Assembly: GCA_024509875.1 (NCBI GenBank)
Contig: JAMPIV010005829.1
Span: forward strand, 1 to 64,000
Length of the DNA: 64,000 bases
From: Oreohelix idahoensis
Taxonomy: Eukaryota; Mollusca; Gastropoda; Stylommatophora; Oreohelicidae
Direction: 5' to 3'
The notes beneath the pieces are model-generated. The model searched no databases. It had not been told where the DNA came from and was given only the letters and a program-made list of their open reading frames with translations. A program made the translations under genes and the position numbers. Of this stretch, positions 54,541-63,787 are shown in pieces. How positions within the stretch are numbered: position 1 is the first letter of the stretch; each line of letters opens with the position of its first letter.

Positions 54541-55116
54541 CGTGGACAACATAAATGAATCTAAAAGAATTTACAATTCAAAAACAAAAATGGCAGAGAG
54601 ACTACCAGGACAGAAGGAATGTACAGAATTGTTTCTGCAACAACATTTCCCCATAGTGTTCAAATGCTCAAGATAACAGCCTAAAACATGAGATGGTTAA
54701 TGATGGCTTAACTCTTTCTATCCCATGCATTTTCTAATCTTTATCCATGCACCAAAATGGTAGCCATTTTCTTTCCACAGGAGACATTTTAAAACAACCA
54801 GTAAACATATACATTTATATGGAAATATCTCATAAGATATGTAAAACTAACATGTGACCAGTCAAGAAATGACGGCAAAGAATTATGGCGTGCAATTTCT
54901 GTCACATATCCTGAGAAAAGCACCATTTCTCCTGTATTCAGTTTCTTCCTTTCCATTTCCTTATACTTTTCACCTTCTACCAAGCAAGAAAGTCTGTCAA
55001 CAAAAAAACACACACACATGCACACACTTAGAAACTATAAATAACAAAACACACTTATAAAAAGTGAAGACAGAATACTGAATTTCATGAATTAATTAAT
55101 TAACAAAGGAAAAAGA
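54541..55116. other. Intron sequence, nothing recognised
   Basis: No convincing ORF or repeat; a short CACACA run at about 55006-55026. Confidence 0.5.
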
Positions 55117-55117
55117 A

Positions 55118-55194
55118 CCCATACCCTGAATCAAATGCAGAATGTTTGCTTAGAAGTCAAATGTTCTACCATTAAACCACCGATGCACCTTGGT
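55118..55194 (-). mobile_element. tRNA-like sequence (pseudo-tRNA or SINE head)
   Basis: The minus strand reads GCATCGGTGGTTTAATGGTA, has an A-box-like TGGTTTAATGG, an anticodon-loop-like TTCTAAG and a weak B-box (TTTGATTCAGG). The acceptor strands do not pair well, so it is not a convincing tRNA gene. Confidence 0.4.
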
Positions 55195-55590
55195 AAATGT
55201 GGTTTTTATAATCTTTACTTTTAATGATTGCCTGTCTCAGTAAGCGTTGCACTGTCAGTCATTGTGTCATTAGGGATAAACAAAATAAAAAATTATAAGT
55301 GAAGATTGTTGTAAAATGGCTAAAGAATATTTTGAAGTGCTGTTAGTCTTAAATGCAATGATAAGTTATTTTATACTGTGAAAATTGCAGGCATGTGGCA
55401 ATCCAACAACTACACATGTGCGTGCACCAAGCATCCTTGTTAAAAATAATTCATTATATTGTATGTAATATGGCATGTGAGATAGAAAGAGTTAATGCTA
55501 AATAAGGAATTAATTAATTCAAATACACTATGAACAGATTCTGGTTTTCAAGTGAAAGAATTCTGTTAGGACACTCTGACTCACAATATA
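55195..55590. other. Intron sequence, nothing recognised
   Basis: AT-rich, no gene or known repeat. Confidence 0.5.
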
Positions 55591-55592
55591 TA

Positions 55593-57115
55593 CTGAAGCA
55601 CATTAAAAATGCACCACTATTATATATACTGATGCCGAGAAGCTGGAAAAAAAAAGTGTGGGAATGGATTTTTCCCGTGTTTGTCATGAGGTAGAGAGCG
55701 AATGGCTGCTGGAATGGAAAGTGCATGATTCAACCCACGGGTTTGTGTACAGACTACATGAAAACAATGAAAGTTACACGTGCAACACGATTCCCAACAG
55801 CTATGACCCTGAAAATGTGTATGCGTTGTGGCAGTATACTCGGTATAAAAAGGCCGTTGAGACAAAACACCCAGTACATGTGCTTGAAATGCCACGACTA
55901 TCTGAAAACGACCGCCAACGAGCCATTGGTATGTTGGAGACCGGAATGAGCTCGCGGGCCATTGCCAGAAGGATGAATTGCCACCACAGCACTATTGTAC
56001 GTTACGGAACCACTTGCAGTGCCCGGGATAGACTTCGGAGTGGCCAACCATGAGTTACTACCCCTACGCAAGATCGTCATATTGTGCTGAGTCACCTAAG
56101 GAATCGTTCTCTCCCGGCAAGTCAAACAGCAAGAGCAATAGTGGGTAGACGTGGGCAAGTCTCTCGAATGACAGTCATACGACGACTCAGAGATACAGGC
56201 CTTACTGCAAGACGACCTTATGTTGGGCCAAACTTGACTCACAGACATCGTCAGCAGCGCCTGCAATGGGCAGAGCAACATGTCAGATGGACTAGACTGC
56301 AGTGGAATGCTGTCCTATTCACAGACGAGAGCAGATTCAACATATCCTTTGCTGATGGACGTATGCGGATTTGGTGATGGTGTGGAGAGCGCTTTGCAGA
56401 TTGCTGTGTTCATCAGCACAACCGATTTGGAGGTGGCAGTATTCAAATTTGGGGAGGATTCAGTTTTCACCATCGCTTGCCTCTTCACGTCTTCCGTGGA
56501 AATGTTAATGCTGTGACATATTGAGATGAGGTTCTGGATGCATTGGTTGCTCCTGTGTTCACAAATTATCCAGACTTGCAGCTTCTCCAGCAGGATAACG
56601 CACGTGCGCACACCGCATGCATTACGCAGCAATATCTACAGCAGCAGAACATTGTGACGATTGATTGGCCTGCCCTATCACCAGACATGTCCCCTATAGA
56701 ACATCTGTGGGACGAGCTTGGATGCAGAGTCTACAGGCAAGGTTCTCCAGCTAATCTGCAACAGCTCAAAGCTGCTCTTACACGTGAATGGGACTTGATT
56801 CCCCGGAATTTCCTTCAGAGACTTGTGCGTTCCATGCGGAGCTGCTGCCAAGCTTGTTTGCAAGCACACGGTGGACATACCAGATACTGAGGATAGTGTG
56901 AATGAATTTTTTTATTGGTTGCATTTTTGGTTTTCTCCCTTGCCTGCACAGAATGCAATGAATTTCATAACAATCAAATGTACAAATTAATGACCAGCAT
57001 GGATTTATAGGAAAATGAATAAAGATTCCAAATATGTAAACTTGTAAACACTTATATTTACATTTCACACTTTGTTCCTGGATTATACAGGTGGTGCGTT
57101 TTTAATGTGCTTTAG
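55593..57115 (+). pseudogene. Tc1-like DNA transposon, decayed (DD34E)
   Basis: 1523 bp, TA-flanked (55591-55592 and 57116-57117). The inverted ends are CTGAAGCACATTAAAAATGC and GCGTTTTTAATGTGCTTTAG. The transposase region (about 55885-56890) starts LEMPRLSENDRQRAIGMLET with a paired HTH (SSRAIARRMNCHHSTIV), then MTVIRRLRDTGLTARRP, then DDE motifs VLFTDESRFN, LQQDNARAHTA and SPDMSPIEHLWDELG; 34 residues separate the last D and E. A small deletion near 56000, TGA/TAA stops at about 56050, 56377 and 56515 and a frameshift disable it. Confidence 0.93.
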
Positions 57116-57355
57116 TATATGTCAAGCAAACTGAAACACTTAAAATAAATACCATTTATGTTTCATTGTCAAAAAAAAAGAAATTTATAATTTACTATAT
57201 TAATAAATAAAATGTTTACTATACAATGGATAGATGTAAAACATTAAGCATGGTTTCAAACAGAAATGCAGCATGGACAAATAATGAAAACACATGGCCA
57301 CATTCATATAAACAGACAACAATGACAGAAAATCTTTAAAAACAAAGAAAATTAC

Positions 57356-57486
57356 CAATAAATGATGATCCAATAATAACAACATTTTTCCCCTGTGAGT
57401 TCTCAGCAATAGCATTAGCATCCTGAGGTGTTCGTAACATGTACACATTCTTCAGATCTGAACCAGGAATGGGCAGACTGCGAGGT
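57356..57486 (-). CDS. AIFM3: AIFM3-like exon ([16 protein letters not shown]...GSSFIG)
   Basis: The 131-bp exon has acceptor tttttag (after a long T-run) and donor gtaatt; one base of Lys in, one base of Gly out. The peptide [20 protein letters not shown], then [20 protein letters not shown] with FIG, contains the hinge-like RTPxDA segment and the GxSxxG NAD-binding turn (the usual form is GxGxxG; Ser at the second position also occurs in AIFM3-type proteins). Intact. Confidence 0.92.
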
Positions 57487-57557
57487 CTAAAAAAAAAAAC
57501 ACGCAAACACAAGCAGAATTTAGCATTCTCATTTTCATGCTTTTTATCAGTGATAAC

Positions 57558-57891
57558 AACTGCATACATGCCACACCTCGGAGATGACAAACCTGTACAA
57601 AAAATTCAAAAACCCTGTACAAAGGCCCGCAAAACCTGTAAAAAATAAAAAGACTGAAAAAGGTATCAAAGAGTTAATAAGCGTAAAAATGTTTTCAATT
57701 ACAGCTGCATTATAATTGAGGCATGGAGACTTTGCCTTTTAAGCGTACGATGATCAATTTATATATATTTAATAATTAGGCAAAAAAACCTGTACAGAAA
57801 TTATGCTCGGGGCGTACACATCTGAAAACGCAAACACCTTGTACAAATTATGGGTAAACCATAGCATGTGGCATGTATGCAACTGACATCC
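57558..57891. mobile_element. MITE with about 18-bp inverted ends
   Basis: CAACTGCATACATGCCACAC at the left and GTGGCATGTATGCAACTG at the right are imperfect inverted repeats 333 bp apart. The interior has repeated ACCTGTACA/CCTTGTACA motifs. Superfamily not recognised. Confidence 0.55.
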
Positions 57892-58049
57892 AAGTACTTC
57901 TACCATATGGACAGCAACAAAAGCAACAACGAAGAAGGTCCACTTCCAGCAGACTACGTGCTTTAAACTAGTAAAGCAAGGAAGTATTCTGCTGCTTCAT
58001 TATTTGTGTATTTTTATCAACTGATAACATTGCACAATTAGTAAACAAG

Positions 58050-58430
58050 TAGGGAAGGCACTAGAAGCCACAGAGATGTGGTTTTACAGAAGAATGTTAA
58101 AAATACCATGAACAGCCAAAAAGAGTAGTGAGGATGTCCTGAAAGAGGCCAATGCGCAGAGGAAACTTATTTCACAAGTTAGAAAGAAGCAATCCACTTT
58201 TTTTTGGACATGTTATGAGAAGAGGAAAGCTGGAATATATCATAACAACAGGTAAGATTGAAGGAAAAAGAGATTGGGGAAGACAAAGAGAGCAAATACT
58301 GGACAGTTTGACATCGTGGCATGGAAAGAAGTCAACAGCAGAATTGATAAATTGTACTGGAGACAGTTGTGGAGCGACATGATCTCCTATGCCACAAGGC
58401 AAGGTACTTGAAGAAGAAGAAGAAAAAGAT
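58050..58430 (+). pseudogene. RTE-E LINE, 3' end fragment
   Basis: The conceptual peptide has EMWFYRRMLKIPW, then FFGHVMRRGKLEYIITTGKI, then EGKRDWGRQREQILDSLTSW and TGDxxxWRDMISYATRQGT, the BovB-like C-terminal tail, ending in a (GAA)n tail. At least one frame change is needed. Confidence 0.82.
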
Positions 58431-59189
58431 AACATTGCTATGTAGTTTGTTTACAAACAGTGCAGCTACAATCATCAGAGTCATAGATTATCAACTGATC
58501 AACCACAACAGATTATTTCTAAATGAATGTTAATGATACTGAATGTGATGATAGCTTATTTTCAAATCTGAGAAGGACATTACACAAATTTCTTGGCATA
58601 ACATTTATAAGGTAATAAATTAGTTAAATGGTGTGCAACAGAACTGGGTAGGTGGGATTCTAGTTCAGCAGTATATGACTTCACACACACACACAAAATC
58701 ATAAAAATTGTTTGTGATCAAACATTTTGGATTAATTTTCAACTGGATAAACATTGTTCAAATCCCTGAGCTTTTATTACCAAGGAATTTAGAAGAGCTG
58801 AAATATTCACGTGTAAGCACAAAATTTTACTTATTTTTTATATTTTAATGTCTACACAACGCAAAATAGAACAAAAAATTGTTTACATCATATATGAACT
58901 CACATCACGCCACAATATTCTTCAGCCATTTTCCTGAAGTTTAATGCAAAATACATATGTCTGCTGGATTAATATTTATGTCTACTGCCTGTTTTTTAAT
59001 ATCACTTGCAGTAAAATAAAATGCATTTATCTTTGTACCTGGGTAAAACTGAAAAACAGCCGGGACAGAAAGAGTTAACTTTGCTGCAAGAGGCACGTGC
59101 ACATCTGTACATATTGATGTATATAAAAGAGGTATGGATCAGTTATATTTTATCTAGGACATGATATTTCATGACACAAAAAGTTTCTT
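58431..59189. other. Intron sequence, nothing recognised
   Basis: AT-rich with a short ACACAC run at 58684-58697. No gene or known repeat. Confidence 0.5.
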
Positions 59190-59462
59190 ACAAGATGGGG
59201 TAACCAGCCCCATGCCCAACCCTCCTTAGTCACTTTTTACGACATGCCTGGTAGGGTACAGTGTTACTATTCTTTGCTCCCCTTTCGAGCCCCGGTAACA
59301 CACGGGTGGATAAGTCATATATAGAATATAAACCAACTCAGCCGTCCAAGACAGAAAACTTAGAAAGAACTTGAGCTGAAGGACCATGACATGAGGACTT
59401 GGCCTGTGTTTGTTTAAGGCCTGTGCTCCTTGGGGAGCGACAGGGTATTGATTAATAGATAA
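59190..59462. mobile_element. RTE-A copy, internally deleted, with inverted 5' module
   Basis: 59190-59310 is the RTE-A 5' module on the minus strand (GATGGGGTAACCAGCCCCAT ... CGGTAACACACGGGTG). About 59335-59462 is plus strand: a piece of the ORF start (CAGCCGTCCAAGACAG, compare 59923) joined to the 3' end (GAAAGAACTTGAG ... GCTCCTTGGGGAGC). The LINE interior is missing and the 5' module is flipped. Its right end lies about 12 bp from the splice donor of the 59475-59566 exon. Confidence 0.8.
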
Positions 59463-59474
59463 CATTTTACTCAC

Positions 59475-59566
59475 TTCCCGCCAGTGGCCACCACTAGAAC
59501 ATCATAGGTCACATCCACGCCATCATCCAAAACAATCCTCTTCTTGTCAGACTGTAACTTGGTCAC
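59475..59566 (-). CDS. AIFM3: AIFM3-like exon (VVATGGK), most upstream exon seen
   Basis: The 92-bp exon has acceptor ttattag and donor gtgagt; phase 0 in, two bases of Lys out. The peptide VTKLQSDKKRIVLDDGVDVT, then YDVLVVATGGK, contains the conserved Y(D)xLxxATG motif that ends the first FAD-binding half of pyridine-nucleotide-disulphide oxidoreductases. The Rieske domain and GxGxxG FAD motif must be encoded beyond 64000. The LINE at 59737 sits in the next upstream intron. Confidence 0.92.
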
Positions 59567-59736
59567 CTAATAAAAATCAAGAAAATCATCCTTGTACTAT
59601 TAATGTCTGAACACCATGTGCTGCCTGGACAAGCAATGATTTCAGTTACGAGAAATCTGAATAAAGCGAAAGCTCAAGTAAATAAATTATGGAATCTCAT
59701 AAGGGAAAACAATTGATTTATATCATCTAAAATTGT

Positions 59737-59860
59737 CACCCGTGTGTTACCGGGGCCCGAAAGGGGAGCAAAGAATAGTAACACTGTCCCCTGCCAAGCA
59801 TGTCGTAGAAGGCGACTAAGGAGGGTTGGGCATGGGGCCGGTTACCCCATCCTGTAAAAA
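59737..59860 (+). promoter_or_regulatory. Structured 5' module of RTE-A
   Basis: Possible folds: a 7-bp helix GTGTTAC (59744-59750) with GTAACAC (59778-59784), enclosing CCCGAAAGGG (a GNRA-capped stem); a hairpin GTCG-TAGAAGG-CGAC; and ATGGGG...CCCCAT near the end. The same module heads SINE-2 long form (35860-36202) and occurs at 59190-59310, 31606-31700 and 34250-34345. A promoter or self-cleaving RNA role is possible, since 5' ends of several RTE/R2-type LINEs carry HDV-like ribozymes; this is inference. Confidence 0.6.
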
Positions 59861-59890
59861 AAATTTAAACCACAAAAAACTTCAACAAAT

Positions 59891-62800
59891 ATGGACAAGT
59901 CAAATAAAGAAAATAAAACACAGCCATCCAAGACAGGGGAAGGTCCTCTCGCGGGGAGGCGTATGATGCAACACAGAGAAAGCCGAAAGGAGTCTGTGTT
60001 GCTGACTAACCTTCTTTCTTCTAGGAGAACTTCCAGATTTGGCACCTGGAATGTTCGGACATTGAACGAACAAGGGAAAGTGGCACAAGTAGCAGCAGAA
60101 ATGAGGGAATACAAAATCGAGGTTCTGGGAATGTGTGAAACAAAGTGGAAGGGGGTAGACAGGAAGAAACTCATCACAGGTGAATTGGTGCTGTCCTCAG
60201 GACACGAAGACGAAAGTTCACACCACAGTGAAGGGGTAGCTCTTATGTTATCTAAAGAAGCACAGAAAGCACTCATTGAATGGGAAGCTGTGGGACCCAG
60301 AATAATAACAGCTATTTTCAAAACAGCTAAAAAGAAAATTCATGTCAATGTCATCCAATGTTATGCACCAACTAATGACAAAGAAGAGTCTGTGAAAGAA
60401 GCATTTTATACTAAACTACAGGAAATTATGGATAAAGTAAAAAGAAGAGACATCACAATTTTGATGGGTGACATGAATGCAAAGATAGGTACAGTCAATA
60501 CTGGATTTGAAGAAGTCATGGGAAAACATGGGCTAGGAGTAATGAATGAAAATGGAGAACTATTCGCAAACTTCTGTGCTTCAAATCAACTGGCTATAGG
60601 AGGAAGCATGTTTCCACATAAGAGAATACACAAGGCAACATGGATATCACCAGACCATAGAACAGAAAATCAGATCGATCATATATGCATAAAGAAGAAG
60701 TTTAGATCATCATTGCAGGATGTAAAGGTATATAGAGGAGCAGATGTGGCATCAGATCACCATCTTCTGATAGCCAAAGTAAAAATGAAACTCAAGAGAT
60801 ATGCAACAATGCAAAATTATAGACAACAGTTTAATGTAGGACAGCTAAGAAATCAAGAAACAAGAGACAAATTTGAGGTCACAGTATCCAACAAATTCCA
60901 AGTGCTCCAACAGTTGGAAGATGTAGAGAATACAGAAGACTATTGGCAGCAGGTCAAAACGGTATGGAAGGAGACATGTGAAGAAATACTGGGGAAAAGG
61001 GAAAGACAACAAAAAGCATGGATAACAACAGAAACCATCAATAAGATAAAAGATAGAAAAAACAAGAAAGCAGAGTTAAACACAAGCAAAACCAGAAGTT
61101 CCAAAGCCAAGGCTCAAGAAGTGTACACAGAAGCAAACAAAGAAGTAAAAAGAAGTATCAAAAGAGACAAGAGGAAGTATATTGAGGAGTTGGCAAGAGA
61201 GGCAGAAGATGCTGCAGCCAAAGGAAATATGAGAGAACTGTATAGCAACACAAAGAAGCTAACAGGGAAATACAAGCAAACAAGTTGCCTCATAAAAGAT
61301 AAGAATGGGAAACTGCTCAGCAATATACAAGAGCAAATGAAGAGGTGGACAGAATATTTTGGGGACCTTCTCAATAGACCAGCTCCACAAAACCCGCCGG
61401 ACATCCAGCCAGCAGAAGAAGAGCTACAAATTAACGGTGAAAGACCAACGAAGGAAGAAATAAAGAAAGCCATAAAGCTTCTAAGAGATGGAAAAGCGTC
61501 TGGACCTGATAGCATTCCAGCAGAGGCCATCAAAGCAGATATCGACACGGCTACAGAGATGTTATATAAATTACTTGGTAAAGTCTGGGAAAAAGAAGAG
61601 ATACCAGCAGAATGGAAGGAAGGATATCTGGTTAAGTTGCCTAAGAAGGGAAATCAACAAGAGTGCACAAATTATAGAGGAATAATGTTACTATCAGTGC
61701 CAGGAAAGGTATTGAACAGGATTATCCTTGAGAGATTAAAGGAGTCCATAGACAAGAAATTGAGAGATGAACAAGCAGGTTTTCGACAAAACAGATCATG
61801 TACAGACCAGATAGCCACTTTGAGAATAATAGTTGAACAAAGTCTGGAATGGAATTCACCACTATACATCGGATTTGTGGACTACGAAAAAGCATTTGAC
61901 AGTGTGGACAGAGAATCACTTTGGAAATTGATGAGGCATTATGGAGTTCCCCTGAAAATCATTAATTTAATAAAGAAAACCTATGAAGACATGACGTGCA
62001 GAGTTCTTCATGAAGGACAGCTTACAGAACCATTTGGGATAAGAACAGGAGTGCGACAGGGATGCCTCTTGTCTCCATTTCTTTTCTTGCTGGCAATAGA
62101 TTGGGTTATGAGATCATCGACAACACACAACAGAAATGGAATCCAGTGGACTCTGACTAAGCAGTTGGATGATCTGGATTTTGCTGATGATTTGACTCTC
62201 CTGTCCCATAACCGTAATCAGATGCAGGACAAATTGAAAACACTCGATGAGAGGTCACAGCAATTGGGTCTGAAAATACACAGGGAAAAGACAAAAATAA
62301 TGAGAATAAATGCAGGTAATGAAAACAGGGTTGAACTTGAAGAAACGCCAATACAAGATGTAGAATCATACACATATCTTGGCAGTAATATAGACAAAGT
62401 TGGAGGGACAGACAGCGATATCAAAATAAGAATACAAAAAGCAAGAGGAGCTTTCATTGCATTGGGAAATATATGGAGATCAAGAGAAATAGGATCCAAC
62501 ACGAAAATAAGAATCTTCAACTCAAATGTGAAGTCAGTCCTATTGTATGGCTCGGAGACATGGAGAACAACAAAGACAACAACCAAAAAGCTACAGACTT
62601 TCATAAATGGGTGCTTGCGTAGAATAGAGGGATTAAAATGGTATGACAAGGTTACCAATGTGGAACTGATGACAAGAACTGGACAAGTGCCAGTGGAACA
62701 AGAGATGAGAAGAAGACGATGGCGATGGATAGGACACACACTGAGGAAACCTGTTGATAGCATTACAAGGCAGTCCTTGTTCTGGAACCCCCAGGGCAAG

Positions 62801-62962
62801 AGAGGCAGAGGAAGACCAAGAAGTACATGGAGAAGAGAGTTGGAAACAGAGGTGAAAATGATGAGGAGAACATGGAAAGAACTTGAGATGATGGCACGTG
62901 ACAGGAGGACTTGGCATGTGTTTGTTGAAGGCCTATGCTCCTTTGGGAGTGGAGGGTTATGA
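59891..62962 (+). CDS. RTE-A LINE polyprotein: endonuclease and reverse transcriptase
   Basis: 1023 codons, no stop or frameshift. The apurinic-like endonuclease occupies roughly residues 50-300: FGTWNVRTLNEQGKVAQ (about 50), GMCETKWKG (about 80), CYAPTND (about 157), GDMNAKIG (about 192), and ASDHHLL (about 288). A Lys/Arg-rich linker follows. RT begins near 580 with LPKKGNQQECTNYRGI, then EQAGFRQNRSCTDQIA (626), FVDYEKAFDSVDRESLW (663), RQGCLLSPFLF (720) and the catalytic FADDLTLLS (about 761). The C-terminal part has YGSETWRTTKTT and the basic segments RRRWRWIGHTLRKPVDSI and GKRGRGRPRSTWRREL. No RNase H domain, as expected for RTE. All endonuclease and RT catalytic residues I can check are present, so this copy could encode active enzyme. 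Confidence 0.96.
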   Translation: MDKSNKENKTQPSKTGEGPLAGRRMMQHRESRKESVLLTNLLSSRRTSRFGTWNVRTLNEQGKVAQVAAEMREYKIEVLGMCETKWKGVDRKKLITGELVLSSGHEDESSHHSEGVALMLSKEAQKALIEWEAVGPRIITAIFKTAKKKIHVNVIQCYAPTNDKEESVKEAFYTKLQEIMDKVKRRDITILMGDMNAKIGTVNTGFEEVMGKHGLGVMNENGELFANFCASNQLAIGGSMFPHKRIHKATWISPDHRTENQIDHICIKKKFRSSLQDVKVYRGADVASDHHLLIAKVKMKLKRYATMQNYRQQFNVGQLRNQETRDKFEVTVSNKFQVLQQLEDVENTEDYWQQVKTVWKETCEEILGKRERQQKAWITTETINKIKDRKNKKAELNTSKTRSSKAKAQEVYTEANKEVKRSIKRDKRKYIEELAREAEDAAAKGNMRELYSNTKKLTGKYKQTSCLIKDKNGKLLSNIQEQMKRWTEYFGDLLNRPAPQNPPDIQPAEEELQINGERPTKEEIKKAIKLLRDGKASGPDSIPAEAIKADIDTATEMLYKLLGKVWEKEEIPAEWKEGYLVKLPKKGNQQECTNYRGIMLLSVPGKVLNRIILERLKESIDKKLRDEQAGFRQNRSCTDQIATLRIIVEQSLEWNSPLYIGFVDYEKAFDSVDRESLWKLMRHYGVPLKIINLIKKTYEDMTCRVLHEGQLTEPFGIRTGVRQGCLLSPFLFLLAIDWVMRSSTTHNRNGIQWTLTKQLDDLDFADDLTLLSHNRNQMQDKLKTLDERSQQLGLKIHREKTKIMRINAGNENRVELEETPIQDVESYTYLGSNIDKVGGTDSDIKIRIQKARGAFIALGNIWRSREIGSNTKIRIFNSNVKSVLLYGSETWRTTKTTTKKLQTFINGCLRRIEGLKWYDKVTNVELMTRTGQVPVEQEMRRRRWRWIGHTLRKPVDSITRQSLFWNPQGKRGRGRPRSTWRRELETEVKMMRRTWKELEMMARDRRTWHVFVEGLCSFGSGGL

Positions 62963-63009
62963 AATGAATGAATCTAAAATTGTGAACAAAAAAACTACAC
63001 AAAAAATAA

Positions 63010-63715
63010 CCACAATCATTCCTGTCATCTCGCTAAGGAGCATAGACTTTCAATAAATGTCAAACTTATGCCAAGTTCTCCTGTCCACAGCCATCAATGT
63101 CAAGGTCTTTACATGTCTTCCTCATATCTTTCCATTTTATTTCCAGTCCGTGCTCTCCATGTCTGTTTTGGTCTCGCTCTAACCCTATAACCCTGGGGAT
63201 TTCAGAATGAATGCTGTGTAATGTTATCAATAGGCTTCCTGAATGAGTGACAGATCCATCACTGGCGCCTTCTTCTGACCTGTTGTTTCATCGGCACTGG
63301 TTCTTGTCATCAGTTATCAATTGGTGACCATGTCATACTATTTCAATACTACTACAGGTCGGTAACCCAGAATCCAAACATCCGAAAACCAAATATTCTG
63401 AAAATCAAAAGTTTTTTCAGCCAACTACTGGGTGATTTTCTAACCGATTATTTTGGCAACTTGGGCTACTTTTTTGGGCCACTTAGGCTACTTTGGGTGA
63501 CAAGCTATTTTGGGCAGATTTTTGGGCTACTTTGGGTGAAATCCTAAAACCAAAAAAAAGCCAAAACACGGCCGTCCCCAAGCATTTCGGATTCTGAGTT
63601 ACCAACCTGTATTCAATACAAGCACCCATTTATGAAAGTCTGTCACCTCTTGACAGGTGAACTTGGCATGCTGAAGGCCTATGCTCCTTGGGGAGCTAGG
63701 GGATAATGAATGATT
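63010..63715 (-). mobile_element. RTE-A fragment split by a MITE, plus a short plus-strand piece
   Basis: 63010-63352 and 63612-63650 are one diverged RTE-A 3' fragment on the minus strand, interrupted by the MITE at 63355-63609. 63650-63715 is a further RTE-A 3' end on the plus strand (GAAGGCCTATGCTCCTTGGG then GAGCTAGGGGATAATGAATG). Confidence 0.75.
63355..63609. mobile_element. pogo-like MITE, 255 bp
   Basis: TA-flanked (63353-63354 and 63610-63611). The inverted ends are CAGGTCGGTAACCCAGAATC and GATTCTGAGTTACCAACCTG. The interior repeats GGCTACTTTTTTGGGC-like blocks. A half copy begins at 19964. Confidence 0.88.
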
Positions 63716-63787
63716 TCTTTTTAAACTGTAATAATTTTCTTTGAAGCCTCTGTTTCAGCAAAAAGACAGGTGATTGGCTTTGCATGA

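Larger units (their letters stand above)
1369..59566 (-). other. AIFM3: AIFM3-like host gene, nine exons, incomplete at both ends
   Basis: Minus-strand exons, in transcript order, are 59475-59566, 57356-57486, 22360-22475, 14374-14509, 10058-10134, 7028-7145, 5319-5417, 3382-3457 and 1369-1473. Every junction has AG/GT borders and the phases fit without correction, giving about 316 continuous codons. The product matches the pyridine-nucleotide-disulphide oxidoreductase part of apoptosis-inducing factor 3 (AIF-like): an ATGG motif, an NAD-binding GSSFIG turn, the AAGD FAD motif and the C-terminal domain with GYGPGYDD and FVAFYTK. In AIFM3 an N-terminal Rieske [2Fe-2S] domain precedes this part; those exons must lie beyond 64000. 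The gene carries a 35-kb intron packed with transposons. No promoter or polyadenylation site is in the window. Confidence 0.88.
59737..62971 (+). mobile_element. Full-length RTE-A LINE with perfect 12-bp target duplication
   Basis: 3235 bp between ATCTAAAATTGT at 59725-59736 and 62972-62983. It starts CACCCGTGTGTTACCGGGGC, has a 154-bp 5' untranslated region, one intact ORF and a very short 3' end: hairpin CTCCTTTGGGAG, then GGTTATGAAATGAATGA. Intact ends, ORF and duplication make it the youngest-looking autonomous element in the window. Confidence 0.97.

Noticed and set aside
55118..55194. A tRNA-Gly or tRNA-Arg-like gene
   Set aside because: The 5' half is tRNA-like, but the acceptor stem fails and the T-arm is weak; listed only as tRNA-like sequence.
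59737..59860. A definite HDV-like ribozyme
   Set aside because: A 7-bp P1-like helix and a P4-like hairpin are visible, but I could not place a matching P2 strand or catalytic core with confidence.
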